Shown: positions 37,109 through 45,401 of the stretch, piece after piece | How positions within the stretch are numbered: position 1 is the stretch's first letter | Layout: every line of letters begins with the position of its first letter | Made by a program: the position numbers and the translations under genes | Notes under the pieces: model-generated | Seen by the model: the letters and a program-made list of their open reading frames with translations, nothing else | Told to the model about the DNA's origin: nothing | Databases searched by the model: none | Source: Planctomycetaceae bacterium | GTDB lineage: Bacteria > Planctomycetota > Planctomycetia > Planctomycetales > Planctomycetaceae | Assembly (NCBI GenBank): GCA_947476295.1 | Contig: CANJQC010000008.1 | Location: 1 to 64,000 of the forward strand | Direction: 5' to 3' | Length of the DNA stretch: 64,000 nt

Positions 37109-38494
37109 CTATGGAACATCCATTGTCGCTTCGCCAATACTTTCTATCGCCACGCCACACAGTCGATCAACAAGGTCCACCGGCATCGCCGGGGCCGGCA
37201 TCAGCACGACCACGTCGCCCAGCGGCCGCAGGATCACGCCACGTTTGCGGGCGGCGAGCGTTACCTGGTGTCCGAGTCTCAGTTTGGCGTCATACGGAAT
37301 CAGCCCGTCGCGATCTCGCACGAGTTCGATGCCGATCATCAGGCCCTTTTTACGAACTTCGCCGACATGCGGGTGATCTCGCAGAACCGCGAGACGCTCG
37401 TCGATGCGCATCGACGTGACCTGAATGTTCTCCAGCACGCGGTTGTCTTCAAACAACTGCAGCGATGCCATCGCCGCAGCGCAGCCCAGAGCGTTGCCAG
37501 TATACGTATGACCGTGAAAGAATGTACGTCCTTCGGATGGATCACCAAGGAATGCTGAATAGATGCGATTTGTGGTGAGCGTCGCTGCTACTGGTAAATA
37601 GCCTCCGGAGATGCCTTTCGCCAGACACAGAAAATCAGGACTCACACTTTCCTGCTCACACGCAAACAGCGTCCCCGTGCGACCGAATCCGACGGCCACT
37701 TCATCGGCAATCAATGGGATGTCATATTCGGTACACAACTGCCGCACATGCCGCAGAAAGCCTGGCGGATGCACCAGAATCCCCGCCGCGCCCTGGACGA
37801 TCGGTTCCATCACGACTCCGACAATTCGCGATTGATGCGCACGAATCAAGCGCCCCACTTCTTCAAAACAAAACGCCAGCCATGATTCCCTGGTGTGATC
37901 TGTCGGGACACGGGTCGCAACCGGCGATGGCGTGGTGAGCGTCGCAAACAGCAGATGCTTGTAGCAGCGATGAAACAAATCAATGCCACCAACGCTGACC
38001 GTTCCCAGAGTATCGCCGTGATACGCATTGCCGACGCAAAGAAACGTATCGCGGTCTTCCGGCCCCTCCGGCTTCTGGCGATGATACTGGTACGCCATTT
38101 TCAAGGCGACTTCGACCGCCGTCGCTCCGCTGTCCGAAAAAAAAACCTTCGTTAATCCTTCCGGAGCTCGCTCAACCAGAGCACGAGCCAGACGAATCGA
38201 CGGTTCACTTGCCAATCCCAGCAGCGTGCTGTGAGACACTTTCAGCAGTTGTTCTGACACTGCACTATCAATCGCCGGAACCGCATGACCGTGAACATTG
38301 CACCACAACGATGAAATACCATCCAGATAGCGGCGACCGTCGGCATCAATCAAATCAAACCGTTCGCCCCGCACAATAATCGGCGCACGTTCGTCGATCC
38401 ATCCCAACATTGGCGTAAACGGATGCCAGACGTGATCGTTGTCCCACTGGCGAAGAACGTCGGTGGGCACTTGTCCAAATTCCGGGGCGGTCAT
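37109..38494 (-). CDS. bioA: adenosylmethionine-8-amino-7-oxononanoate aminotransferase
   Basis: A 461-residue class III PLP aminotransferase that uses SAM to convert KAPA to DAPA in biotin synthesis. Opening [16 protein letters not shown] is the BioA signature, followed by [75 protein letters not shown], the PLP lysine in [17 protein letters not shown], and [17 protein letters not shown]. Slightly longer than the E. coli enzyme (429). No other bio gene is in the window. Confidence 0.94.
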   Translation of the reverse strand: MTAPEFGQVPTDVLRQWDNDHVWHPFTPMLGWIDERAPIIVRGERFDLIDADGRRYLDGISSLWCNVHGHAVPAIDSAVSEQLLKVSHSTLLGLASEPSIRLARALVERAPEGLTKVFFSDSGATAVEVALKMAYQYHRQKPEGPEDRDTFLCVGNAYHGDTLGTVSVGGIDLFHRCYKHLLFATLTTPSPVATRVPTDHTRESWLAFCFEEVGRLIRAHQSRIVGVVMEPIVQGAAGILVHPPGFLRHVRQLCTEYDIPLIADEVAVGFGRTGTLFACEQESVSPDFLCLAKGISGGYLPVAATLTTNRIYSAFLGDPSEGRTFFHGHTYTGNALGCAAAMASLQLFEDNRVLENIQVTSMRIDERLAVLRDHPHVGEVRKKGLMIGIELVRDRDGLIPYDAKLRLGHQVTLAARKRGVILRPLGDVVVLMPAPAMPVDLVDRLCGVAIESIGEATMDVP

Positions 38495-38762
38495 AGTTCA
38501 ATAAGCTCTCGTAGCGTGACTCTCTGGTTCCGAGCGACTTGCTTTCTATGAGATCGCTTCGCAGACTGAACTGCAGCTACGGAGTGTTACTCCGATTGTG
38601 CTTGTCCGCTTTTTAACGGCACCGCCCGAAACGAATTCTGATCACTGAATGTCCCTGATTGACATGCTGCCGTCAAACTTGAAAGTCCGTAATCGCGGAA
38701 CGTGTGGGATGATTGCCGCAACGGAAAGTCATTTCGAGGCCCGAAGCAGCATTCAAGACGAA

Positions 38763-39836
38763 TCATTGTTTGGCAGGAAGTTCATCAAGTTCGCGTTGCA
38801 ATTGAGCGGCTTCTGCCACGCGGCCGGATTCTTTGAGGGCAGTGATGGCCTCTTTGGTGCAGGCGGTGGTGGTTGGTGGGTCGAGCGGGGCGACGAGGGG
38901 CATCCAGAGCAGACTGATGCTGGCGTTATCGTAGTCATGGATGGCGAGGAGGGCGCGGCCGATGACGAATTCCGGGCCGGAGCGTTGCCGCCTGTCAAAG
39001 TCGCGTACGCGCTGCTTCCAGAGGGCCGTTTCCGATGCTCGAATGTTTTCCGGATGCAGCAGGCGCATTCGCCATAACTGCGCCTCCGCCTGTTGCTGGA
39101 GTGCGGCCCGCGGGCCGGTTTTCAAAGTCTGCAGAACACCAACTGCGAACATTTCGTGCTCAGGATTCTGCAACAGGGCCGATGCGGCAACTAGCTGCCT
39201 GAGCAAAGACGGTGACTTCATATCTTCCGGCTTAACGCTGATGCGGTGTTTTGATGTCAGGCGTTCGTCCCAGACCAGCGGCAGCATGTTGAGATGCCGT
39301 GTGTTGGGATCCTTCTCGTAGATTTTTTCGACGACTTCTGTACATTCTTCATACATGCCGGCGGCGCGCAGGGCCTCTGCTAGTGACGCTTGGATTTCTC
39401 GCACGACCCATTGTCGCGGTTCAGTCGATTCGGCTACTTTCAGTGAGGCAACTGCCAGTAACCATTCGCGGTTTTGCATCTGCCGGAGTCCGTCTTCGAA
39501 CGACGCCGATTTGCCGAACTTTATGGACTCTATGTCGCGGAGATTGAAGACTTCGACCGCGTTGCCGCCGCGACGGAGGACTACGGAATGGCCGGCCAGA
39601 TCTTCGACGACGCCGGGTATCGTTCGTGTCCGCTGCGAATCACCGTCATGAATGACGATCTGATCGGTCGTTGCGAAGGGCAGGATCAACGGCGTTTCCT
39701 GCGCGGATGATACCCATGAAAAGATGGTCAACACTGCAAGGCTGACGCCAGCGTACGGACTTCGTGAGCGGCTAGCCGCTAGCCGCCGGTGTCTGTTCCC
39801 CCAACTTTCTTCAGGAGCGATCGGATACTTCGACAT
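38763..39836 (-). CDS. secreted planctomycete protein with helical repeats, function unknown
   Basis: A 357-residue protein. A hydrophobic export segment (AGVSLAVLTIFSWVSSAQ) lies about 30 residues in. It is followed by a strand-rich section (DQIVIHDGDSQRTRTIPGVVEDLAGHSVVLRRGGNAVEVFNLRDIESIKFG) that recurs in uncharacterised planctomycete proteins, then TPR-like helices (LAVASLKVAESTEPRQWVVREIQASLAEALRAAGMYEECTEVVEKI). The leader region before the hydrophobic segment contains the palindrome GCGGCTAGCCGCTAGCCGC, a REP-like unit inside the frame, so the true start could differ. ATG 39836 is the last ATG before the export signal. Confidence 0.7.
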   Translation of the reverse strand: MSKYPIAPEESWGNRHRRLAASRSRSPYAGVSLAVLTIFSWVSSAQETPLILPFATTDQIVIHDGDSQRTRTIPGVVEDLAGHSVVLRRGGNAVEVFNLRDIESIKFGKSASFEDGLRQMQNREWLLAVASLKVAESTEPRQWVVREIQASLAEALRAAGMYEECTEVVEKIYEKDPNTRHLNMLPLVWDERLTSKHRISVKPEDMKSPSLLRQLVAASALLQNPEHEMFAVGVLQTLKTGPRAALQQQAEAQLWRMRLLHPENIRASETALWKQRVRDFDRRQRSGPEFVIGRALLAIHDYDNASISLLWMPLVAPLDPPTTTACTKEAITALKESGRVAEAAQLQRELDELPAKQ

Positions 39837-40067
39837 AGCTTTGGACGGATCTGGTTCGAGCGAATCACCACCGCTCACTGTATTCAATTCTGCGTCGTAA
39901 TCCCAGCCCACATTGTTCAGCACAAAGTCGCGCGGTTGCTTTATTAGAGAGCTATAGCCCGCTTCATTGCTGGTACAGCGGAGTCTATAGACTTTGCGCG
40001 GCCACTCGCTAATAGGTTTAACCCTATGCCCCAGGCGAGGAAGTCCATTGAAAGCGACTTCGCTAAT

Positions 40068-42158
40068 TCATTTTCGGGCCTTGGGGGTTTCCACCTTTGT
40101 GTTTTCGGCGTTGGCTGTTGATTCAGCATCCGGTGACGGGATGGATTCCAGTTTTTTTCCCTTCAGCAATGCGTCGATGGCGAAGTCGAGATTGGCTGTC
40201 GTGATCCCGCCTTCCACGATACCCTGCTTGTTCACTAGGAACATCGTTGGAACTGATACGATGCCGTAGCCAAAGTCACCGGGCTGCATACCGTTTTCTT
40301 TCGGTACCTCTCTCAGACTCTGCCACGTTATTCCGTGCTGTTTCAGGTAAGCGCCCAGAGCACTCTGATCGCTGTCCATATTCACGCCCAGAATTTCAAA
40401 ACCGTCCTTGTTGTACTTGTCATACGCGGCTTTAATGGCTGGTAGATCGGCAGTAAACGGCTGAGCGTATGATGCCCAAAACACGACCAGCAGTACTTTG
40501 CCCTCATATTGCTCGGACGACAGATCTTTCTGATACAGCGTCTTGCCGGAAAGCTGCAGTTTACTGCCCGTCAGTTTCAGGCGATGCAGGGCTCCCTTAG
40601 CCTTCACGCCGCCTTCTGTCTTTGAATAATTCTTCGCCAACTGTTCGTACCATGCTTTAGCATCGTCCAGACGTCCCATCAGTTCGTAGCTAATCGCCAG
40701 TTGCACGACAGCATCCGGAGCATCTTCTGATTGTGGCCATTTGCGGGCGAATCCTTCCAGTTGTTCGAACCACCATTTTTGCGTCAACTCTCGCGCTTTA
40801 CGGCCTTCTGCTTCGGCCTTTGTTTTGTCGTCTTCCTTAAGACGCACGGCATACTCGGCCATCAGACGGCGATAGTATACGTAGCCCAGCAGGGCCTCGT
40901 TGCTCTTAACCGCTTCCTGAAGCGATACGAGTCGCGGCAATCCTTCGGGATACTGTCCTGACTGCGTCGCCGTTGAGAGACTGTCCGTAAACTGCTGAAT
41001 CCACTGCTGACGGTCTTCATCATTCTTTGCCGCAGCTACCAGTTTTTCGCTCAGGTTTGCCCGGGCGACATTATAGTCGGCAAATGCCTGCGGAGGGGCT
41101 TCTAGTTTCGGACTCCCTTCATCTATCTTCTGCAGTTCTGCGAGCAGTTTCTGCATTTCATCCGACATTTCCCCGGCTCCGCCACCCTCAGATCTGCCTA
41201 TGTTCTCGCCAACCGACGGCTGCATCAGCACGCCACCGACCGATACTACTGACTGACCTGTTGTATCTACCGCTGTCGGTATCTGAGCCAGTTTCCAGAC
41301 ATCACCTATCTGAACCATTTCCCCTACGGATATCAGTTCATGTTTTTCACCGTTCTGCACGATCGCCATCGCGTTTTCATAGACCGTTATGTCTTTGCCC
41401 CCACCCAGATCTTCACCCAGAATCATGCCAGGGAGTGGTGGATCAAAGCGTACCCAGATGCTGTTCTTATTGAGCACCTTCGAATTTGCTAGTGACGCCT
41501 GTACTTTCTTCGGAACATCACTCACTGCGTCCTGCAGCTTCTTTCTCATCTCAGCCGTCAGTCGCAGGGACTGGATATCAGCTTCGTTCAGCAGCACAGT
41601 ATTCAGTCGTGCCGGATCACCACTGGTCATGGCCTCGACTGCGATGCGCGCGGCCTCCTGAGCAGACAGTATTTTCCAACTGTCGATGCGACCGTCTTCA
41701 TTTTCGTCCTGACCCCAGCGCGTACCGCCCCAATTCATCCACCGGTACTGATCGGCAAGCATATTCTTCTTGGTTTGAACGTTACCGTTGGTATCGATTT
41801 CACGATAAACCTCCAGCCCCATATGATAGTAACGAAACATATCCGGTACGCTGTCGCCGTTGGAATCTGTGAAGCGACGCTGCACCTGACCTGCCGCGTT
41901 GGTAATGACGTAGCTGCCTTTTTCCAGTGTCACACTGCACTTAGCCATTTCCCCTGCGTCCGGAGTATCGTATTCGACGTCCTTCTGCGAAGGTTTGTAT
42001 CGCTTGAGCAATTGTTCCGCGGTGGGTTTTTGCCCTTGTGCTTCTGCTTTTATGGCCGGCAATAACCCACAAGACACCGCCCCCAGAATCATCAACGCCC
42101 ATCGAAAACCTGCCCTCGACTGGCCGCTACTCTGAGCCTGATTGCCTATGACCGCCAT
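40068..42158 (-). CDS. secreted protein with TlpA-like redoxin domain lacking the CXXC
   Basis: A 696-residue exported protein. After the signal (FRWALMILGAVSCGLLPAIKAEAQG) come calcium-loop-like repeats (DSNGDSVPD, DTNGN, DENEDGRID), a long alpha-helical part with a TPR-like stretch (APDAVVQLAISYELMGRLDDAKAWYEQLAKNYSKTEGG), and a C-terminal thioredoxin fold of the TlpA/ResA type (EGKVLLVVFWASYAQPFTADLPAIKAAY, FEILGVNMD, GIVSVPTMFLVNKQGIV). Where TlpA has WCxxC, this has SYAQPF, so no redox cysteines remain. ATG 42158 is the start giving the shortest leader before the signal; 42224 or 42362 are alternatives. Confidence 0.8.
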   Translation of the reverse strand: MAVIGNQAQSSGQSRAGFRWALMILGAVSCGLLPAIKAEAQGQKPTAEQLLKRYKPSQKDVEYDTPDAGEMAKCSVTLEKGSYVITNAAGQVQRRFTDSNGDSVPDMFRYYHMGLEVYREIDTNGNVQTKKNMLADQYRWMNWGGTRWGQDENEDGRIDSWKILSAQEAARIAVEAMTSGDPARLNTVLLNEADIQSLRLTAEMRKKLQDAVSDVPKKVQASLANSKVLNKNSIWVRFDPPLPGMILGEDLGGGKDITVYENAMAIVQNGEKHELISVGEMVQIGDVWKLAQIPTAVDTTGQSVVSVGGVLMQPSVGENIGRSEGGGAGEMSDEMQKLLAELQKIDEGSPKLEAPPQAFADYNVARANLSEKLVAAAKNDEDRQQWIQQFTDSLSTATQSGQYPEGLPRLVSLQEAVKSNEALLGYVYYRRLMAEYAVRLKEDDKTKAEAEGRKARELTQKWWFEQLEGFARKWPQSEDAPDAVVQLAISYELMGRLDDAKAWYEQLAKNYSKTEGGVKAKGALHRLKLTGSKLQLSGKTLYQKDLSSEQYEGKVLLVVFWASYAQPFTADLPAIKAAYDKYNKDGFEILGVNMDSDQSALGAYLKQHGITWQSLREVPKENGMQPGDFGYGIVSVPTMFLVNKQGIVEGGITTANLDFAIDALLKGKKLESIPSPDAESTANAENTKVETPKARK

Positions 42159-42405
42159 GTCCTGTCCCCCCAAGCTACTTTCCTTTAAGCCGCTAGCGAG
42201 TTGACGAGAGGTCGTTATTTGCATCCCTGCTACTCCGTCCACTAGAAAAATCTGATTGAATTGGTGCCGCGTTCCGTTTAAAAAGCCTTCAGCATGCTTT
42301 CTGCGGCCATAACTGCCGAAGTGTAGACGATTCCCCGGGTGCACGTCACCCCCGGTTTTCACTGCGTTCTTCCGCTAGTCTGTCGCTAGTCTGTCGCTTC
42401 TATCT

Positions 42406-43149
42406 TTAAAGCAGGCTCGTCAGCAGCAGCCGCAGTTTACGCATCTCTCGAAGACGTTCTTCGCCTTCCATCGTACGCGGCAGCAGATCCACACTCAGCG
42501 ACCGTTGATAGCCTGTTTGTCGCAGCATCTGCACGATATGGTTGTAATCCACCTCACCCAGCCCGCCGAGCACCTGCAGTTCCGTCGGCGACGTATCGCG
42601 AAGATGCAGATGAAGGGCGTCAGGAAAAATTAAATCGAAATTCACCTGACTTCCCTGGCTGCATATGTAATAACTTGGATCCAGCGTGATTCCTAGACCT
42701 TTTACGGATTGGCAGAGTTCCACTGCCGTATGCGGGTCTTCCGTCAGTGTTCCTGATTTCGTCAGTATCGACAGTCGGATCGCTTCGTGATGACATATCG
42801 CATATCGCTCGCGAAGCCGGTCTATCTCCGTATTGAACGGTGTCCCTTTAGGAGACGCCAAAATCGTTATCTGCACTATTCGTTGCAGCTTCGCAAACTT
42901 CACAATCCCTTTAAACGTTGCTATATCGACTTCGCTCTCCAGGAATATCGCGTTAGGTGTCAACCGACTTGCTTCTCGCATCAAACCCGCACAACCGTCT
43001 GGATCACCGGCTACTCTGGATGGTCGCAGTTGGTCAAAGTCTTCGTTCAGCCATATTTCGACCTTGTCGAATCCCAGTTCCTGAATCTGTAAGCAGGCTG
43101 CCGGGAACGCAAAATCCCATAGACTTCGCGTTGAGGCGGCTATATGCAC
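42406..43149 (-). CDS. sugar phosphate isomerase/epimerase (TIM-barrel, AP endonuclease 2 family)
   Basis: A 247-residue xylose-isomerase-like TIM barrel. MHIAASTRSLWDFAFPAACLQIQELGFDKVEIWL is the family opening; later ICHHEAIRLSILTKSGTLTEDPHTAVELCQSVKGLGITLDPSYY and DALHLHLRDTSPTELQVLGGLGEVDYNHIVQMLRQTGYQRSLSVDL carry the metal-ligand type Asp, His and Glu/Asp positions. Substrate unknown. It follows the TlpA-like gene's start region in the same direction with a 247-base gap. Confidence 0.8.
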   Translation of the reverse strand: MHIAASTRSLWDFAFPAACLQIQELGFDKVEIWLNEDFDQLRPSRVAGDPDGCAGLMREASRLTPNAIFLESEVDIATFKGIVKFAKLQRIVQITILASPKGTPFNTEIDRLRERYAICHHEAIRLSILTKSGTLTEDPHTAVELCQSVKGLGITLDPSYYICSQGSQVNFDLIFPDALHLHLRDTSPTELQVLGGLGEVDYNHIVQMLRQTGYQRSLSVDLLPRTMEGEERLREMRKLRLLLTSLL

Positions 43150-43482
43150 TTTTACACTCCTTATTTATTTTTAAACCCTTATTTCACTTGTTGTTACGGC
43201 GAATATCTCTATTCGCCGCGTTCGACTCCTTATGCCGCTGGACTGTATTCCCGACACCCTGTTTCCGCAAGACCGCTCAGCCTTCCTGGTCGAACTCGGG
43301 ACGATTTGTACTGATTTTGCACGATTCAACGATTCGTCTGCCGATAACGAATAGTAACGCTATTTTCATTGCTGCGGCTTGGTGCCGTTTCGGACTCCTC
43401 GTCCCGGATATGGAAATTGCTTCGGGTCTTCGGCTACTCTATTGCTGAGGATAGTTGCTGATAAAGAAAAGGAGTCGATACC
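43150..43482. other. gene-free divergent region with a small hairpin
   Basis: Between divergent genes. A perfect hairpin CGGCGAATA-TCTC-TATTCGCCG occupies 43197-43218, about 50 bases upstream of the isomerase start, in an AT-rich stretch. It could be part of that gene's leader or an operator; nothing else stands out. Confidence 0.4.
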
Positions 43483-43866
43483 TTGCGATATTTTAATATG
43501 GCTGTGCTGCTTTCGGGGGCGATAGGTTTTTTTGTTACCGGCTGCGCTTCTTCCTCCCCAACGATGCGAGCCCAAAGCCCGCAGGATGGGTACGGTTCGT
43601 GGAGCGACGGCCCTGTCATGGACGACGGTTGTCCGATGTGTCAGTCGGGTATGGGTCACGGGCAAGGCCAAGCCTGCCCACCATATCGACAAGGCCACGA
43701 CTGCCAGGGTGCTGGCTGCAATCTGCCGTGCCATCCTGTGCATCGCAACTTCCACACCTATCAGGCTCCCGAGAATCTTATGTATCCACCAGAAAATGCG
43801 GCACCTGCGCAGGTTCAGTACCCGTACTACACCTTTCGAGGGCCAACGGACTTCTTTATGAAGTAA
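43483..43866 (+). CDS. Cys-rich planctomycete lipoprotein, function unknown
   Basis: A 127-residue protein from a TTG start (AAGGAG lies 9 bases upstream). Signal GAIGFFVTGCASSS contains a lipobox with Cys at 21. A short Cys/Gly/His-rich body (DDGCPMCQSGMGHGQGQACPPYRQGHDCQGAGCNLPCHPVH) could bind metal. The end ENLMYPPENAAPAQVQYPYYTFRGPTDFFMK is a motif I recognise from many small planctomycete lipoproteins of unknown role. Monocistronic with a terminator 35 bases downstream. Confidence 0.8.
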   Translation: MRYFNMAVLLSGAIGFFVTGCASSSPTMRAQSPQDGYGSWSDGPVMDDGCPMCQSGMGHGQGQACPPYRQGHDCQGAGCNLPCHPVHRNFHTYQAPENLMYPPENAAPAQVQYPYYTFRGPTDFFMK

Positions 43867-44237
43867 AGAAGTGTTCAATGTAACGGCGAAATATAAGACG
43901 AGCCCCTTTGAATAACATCAAAGGGGCTTTATTTGCGTTTTAGGCGAGCGATTCAAGAAGGAATTTAAAGAAAGTAGAAGTGGTAGAAGATAGCGAGAAG
44001 ATTGTTGATAACTGACCAAAGAACAGAATAAGACCGCCAAAAAAACAGAGAAGAATTACACACGATCAATGTTAAAACATGAGCGGGAACAAGAGGGAAA
44101 GGAAAGGGAAGACGGAGAAAAGAGAAGGAAGTACCAACAAAAAAACAAACAAAGGAAAAACGACAGGCGACAAACAAAGACTTTACACAGAGGGGAGAAG
44201 GAGTACATCAACAGGTTATCAACAATATCAGCGGCGA
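43867..44237. other. gene-free, purine-rich low-GC island
   Basis: After the terminator, about 43945-44215 has a plus strand of nearly unbroken A/G text (GAAAGTAGAAGTGGTAGAAGA; GGGAAAGGAAAGGGAAGACGG; AAAAAACAAACAAAGGAAAA). GC is far below that of the neighbours. Frames in it encode low-complexity KR/E or FSL strings and are not genes. Confidence 0.6.
43901..43934 (+). terminator. terminator after the Cys-rich lipoprotein gene
   Basis: AGCCCCTTTGA pairs perfectly with TCAAAGGGGCT around a 6-base loop, followed by TTATTT. Confidence 0.85.
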
Positions 44238-45344
44238 TCATTCGCTGTCGATGTACTCAGTTTGAATAGCGGTATAAGGAAGATGCTTCTTAAGCTCAGC
44301 GACAGCGGAGTTGGTGGAACCAAGAGCAGTGCGAGTGATTTTAAGATCCTTCAGTGTCGAGAGATGGAACAAGGCAGGTGCTCCGGCGGCAGTAATCTGA
44401 GTAGATCCGAGATGCAGGAACGTGAGAGCCTTCATGTTTTGAAGCAGAGGCAACCCAGCGTCTGACAGCTTAGTGTTGTCCAAATTCAGCCATAGTAATT
44501 TCGTGAGAGGAGCCAGCAACAAGGCACCATCGTCGGAAATCTGAACGCGCCAAAGATTAAGTTTCTTTAGTCCAGGCAGCTTTGCAAGATGAGCCATTCC
44601 GGCATTCGTGATCAGAGAGTCTTCGCTCAAATCCAGTTCTTCAAGCGAGGAACAAGTAGAAAGTGTCTCCAGAGAGGCATCACTCACTTGGTTTCTGGCA
44701 AGGCGTAACTTCTTCAGTTGATGAAAACCAGCGATCAGTTTACTCGAATTATCATCGACTATGGTGCCGGCGACATAGAGCTCTTCAAGGTCTTTAAGAC
44801 CTGTCAACGCAGCTAAACCGTCCGAGCCGACAAAGGTGAGTTCGTCGAGCGCAAGAACTTTCAGCGATAAGCAGGACGCCAGTGCCTTGACACCTTCATC
44901 ACCGATGCTGGTTTCCCCGTTCTTCCCATTAAGACGCAGAGCCCTCAAACCAGTGAACAGAGCGATCACGGTGGTGGCTTTATCGGACAATTGACAGCCG
45001 CGAAGATCCAGATTGACCAACAGCGGCGACACTCTTTCCAGCACCGGCAACGACTGGTCGCTGAAGGACGAATCAGCGAGATTAAGGACTCGGAGGGACC
45101 TTAAATCAGGAAGAAATCCCAGCGTTTCAGCGGTCAGGGTGAGATTGTGTAGATCTATATCGGTTACAGAACCGCTGTCATCGGTCTTTATCATAGCCCC
45201 CGCCGACAGCAAGGCCGTGATCGCAACCGCTTCAGTCCGGCTTACAGCGGGCACCATATTCTTTGACACAGAATCGCCGGAGCAACCGGCGAATGACGCA
45301 ATAAGGACCAGACAAAACGAAAAGCGGACGGCAGACACAGGCAA
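44238..45344 (-). CDS. leucine-rich-repeat lipoprotein
   Basis: A 368-residue lipoprotein: signal VRFSFCLVLIASFAGC with the lipobox Cys at 21, followed by about ten LRR units of the ribonuclease-inhibitor/internalin-like cysteine-poor type, for example LRSLRVLNLADSSFSDQSLPVL, LLVNLDLRGCQLSDKATTVI, LKKLRLARNQVSDASLETL, LEELDLSEDSLITNAGMAHL, LKKLNLWRVQISDDGALLL, LLWLNLDNTKLSDAGLPLL, LTFLHLGSTQITAAGAPAL. Such proteins are numerous in planctomycetes and probably mediate protein binding at the cell surface or periplasm. Ligand unknown. Confidence 0.9.
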   Translation of the reverse strand: MPVSAVRFSFCLVLIASFAGCSGDSVSKNMVPAVSRTEAVAITALLSAGAMIKTDDSGSVTDIDLHNLTLTAETLGFLPDLRSLRVLNLADSSFSDQSLPVLERVSPLLVNLDLRGCQLSDKATTVIALFTGLRALRLNGKNGETSIGDEGVKALASCLSLKVLALDELTFVGSDGLAALTGLKDLEELYVAGTIVDDNSSKLIAGFHQLKKLRLARNQVSDASLETLSTCSSLEELDLSEDSLITNAGMAHLAKLPGLKKLNLWRVQISDDGALLLAPLTKLLWLNLDNTKLSDAGLPLLQNMKALTFLHLGSTQITAAGAPALFHLSTLKDLKITRTALGSTNSAVAELKKHLPYTAIQTEYIDSE

Positions 45345-45401
45345 ACTCCGGTGAGACAGTCAGAGGGCGTATATCACCGATGATAACGGCAGGTCGGTCA
45401 C

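Noticed and set aside
44056-44241. Minus-strand hydrophobic 61-codon frame
   Set aside because: A by-product of the purine-rich tract (TTT/CTC codons); no start site and no family.
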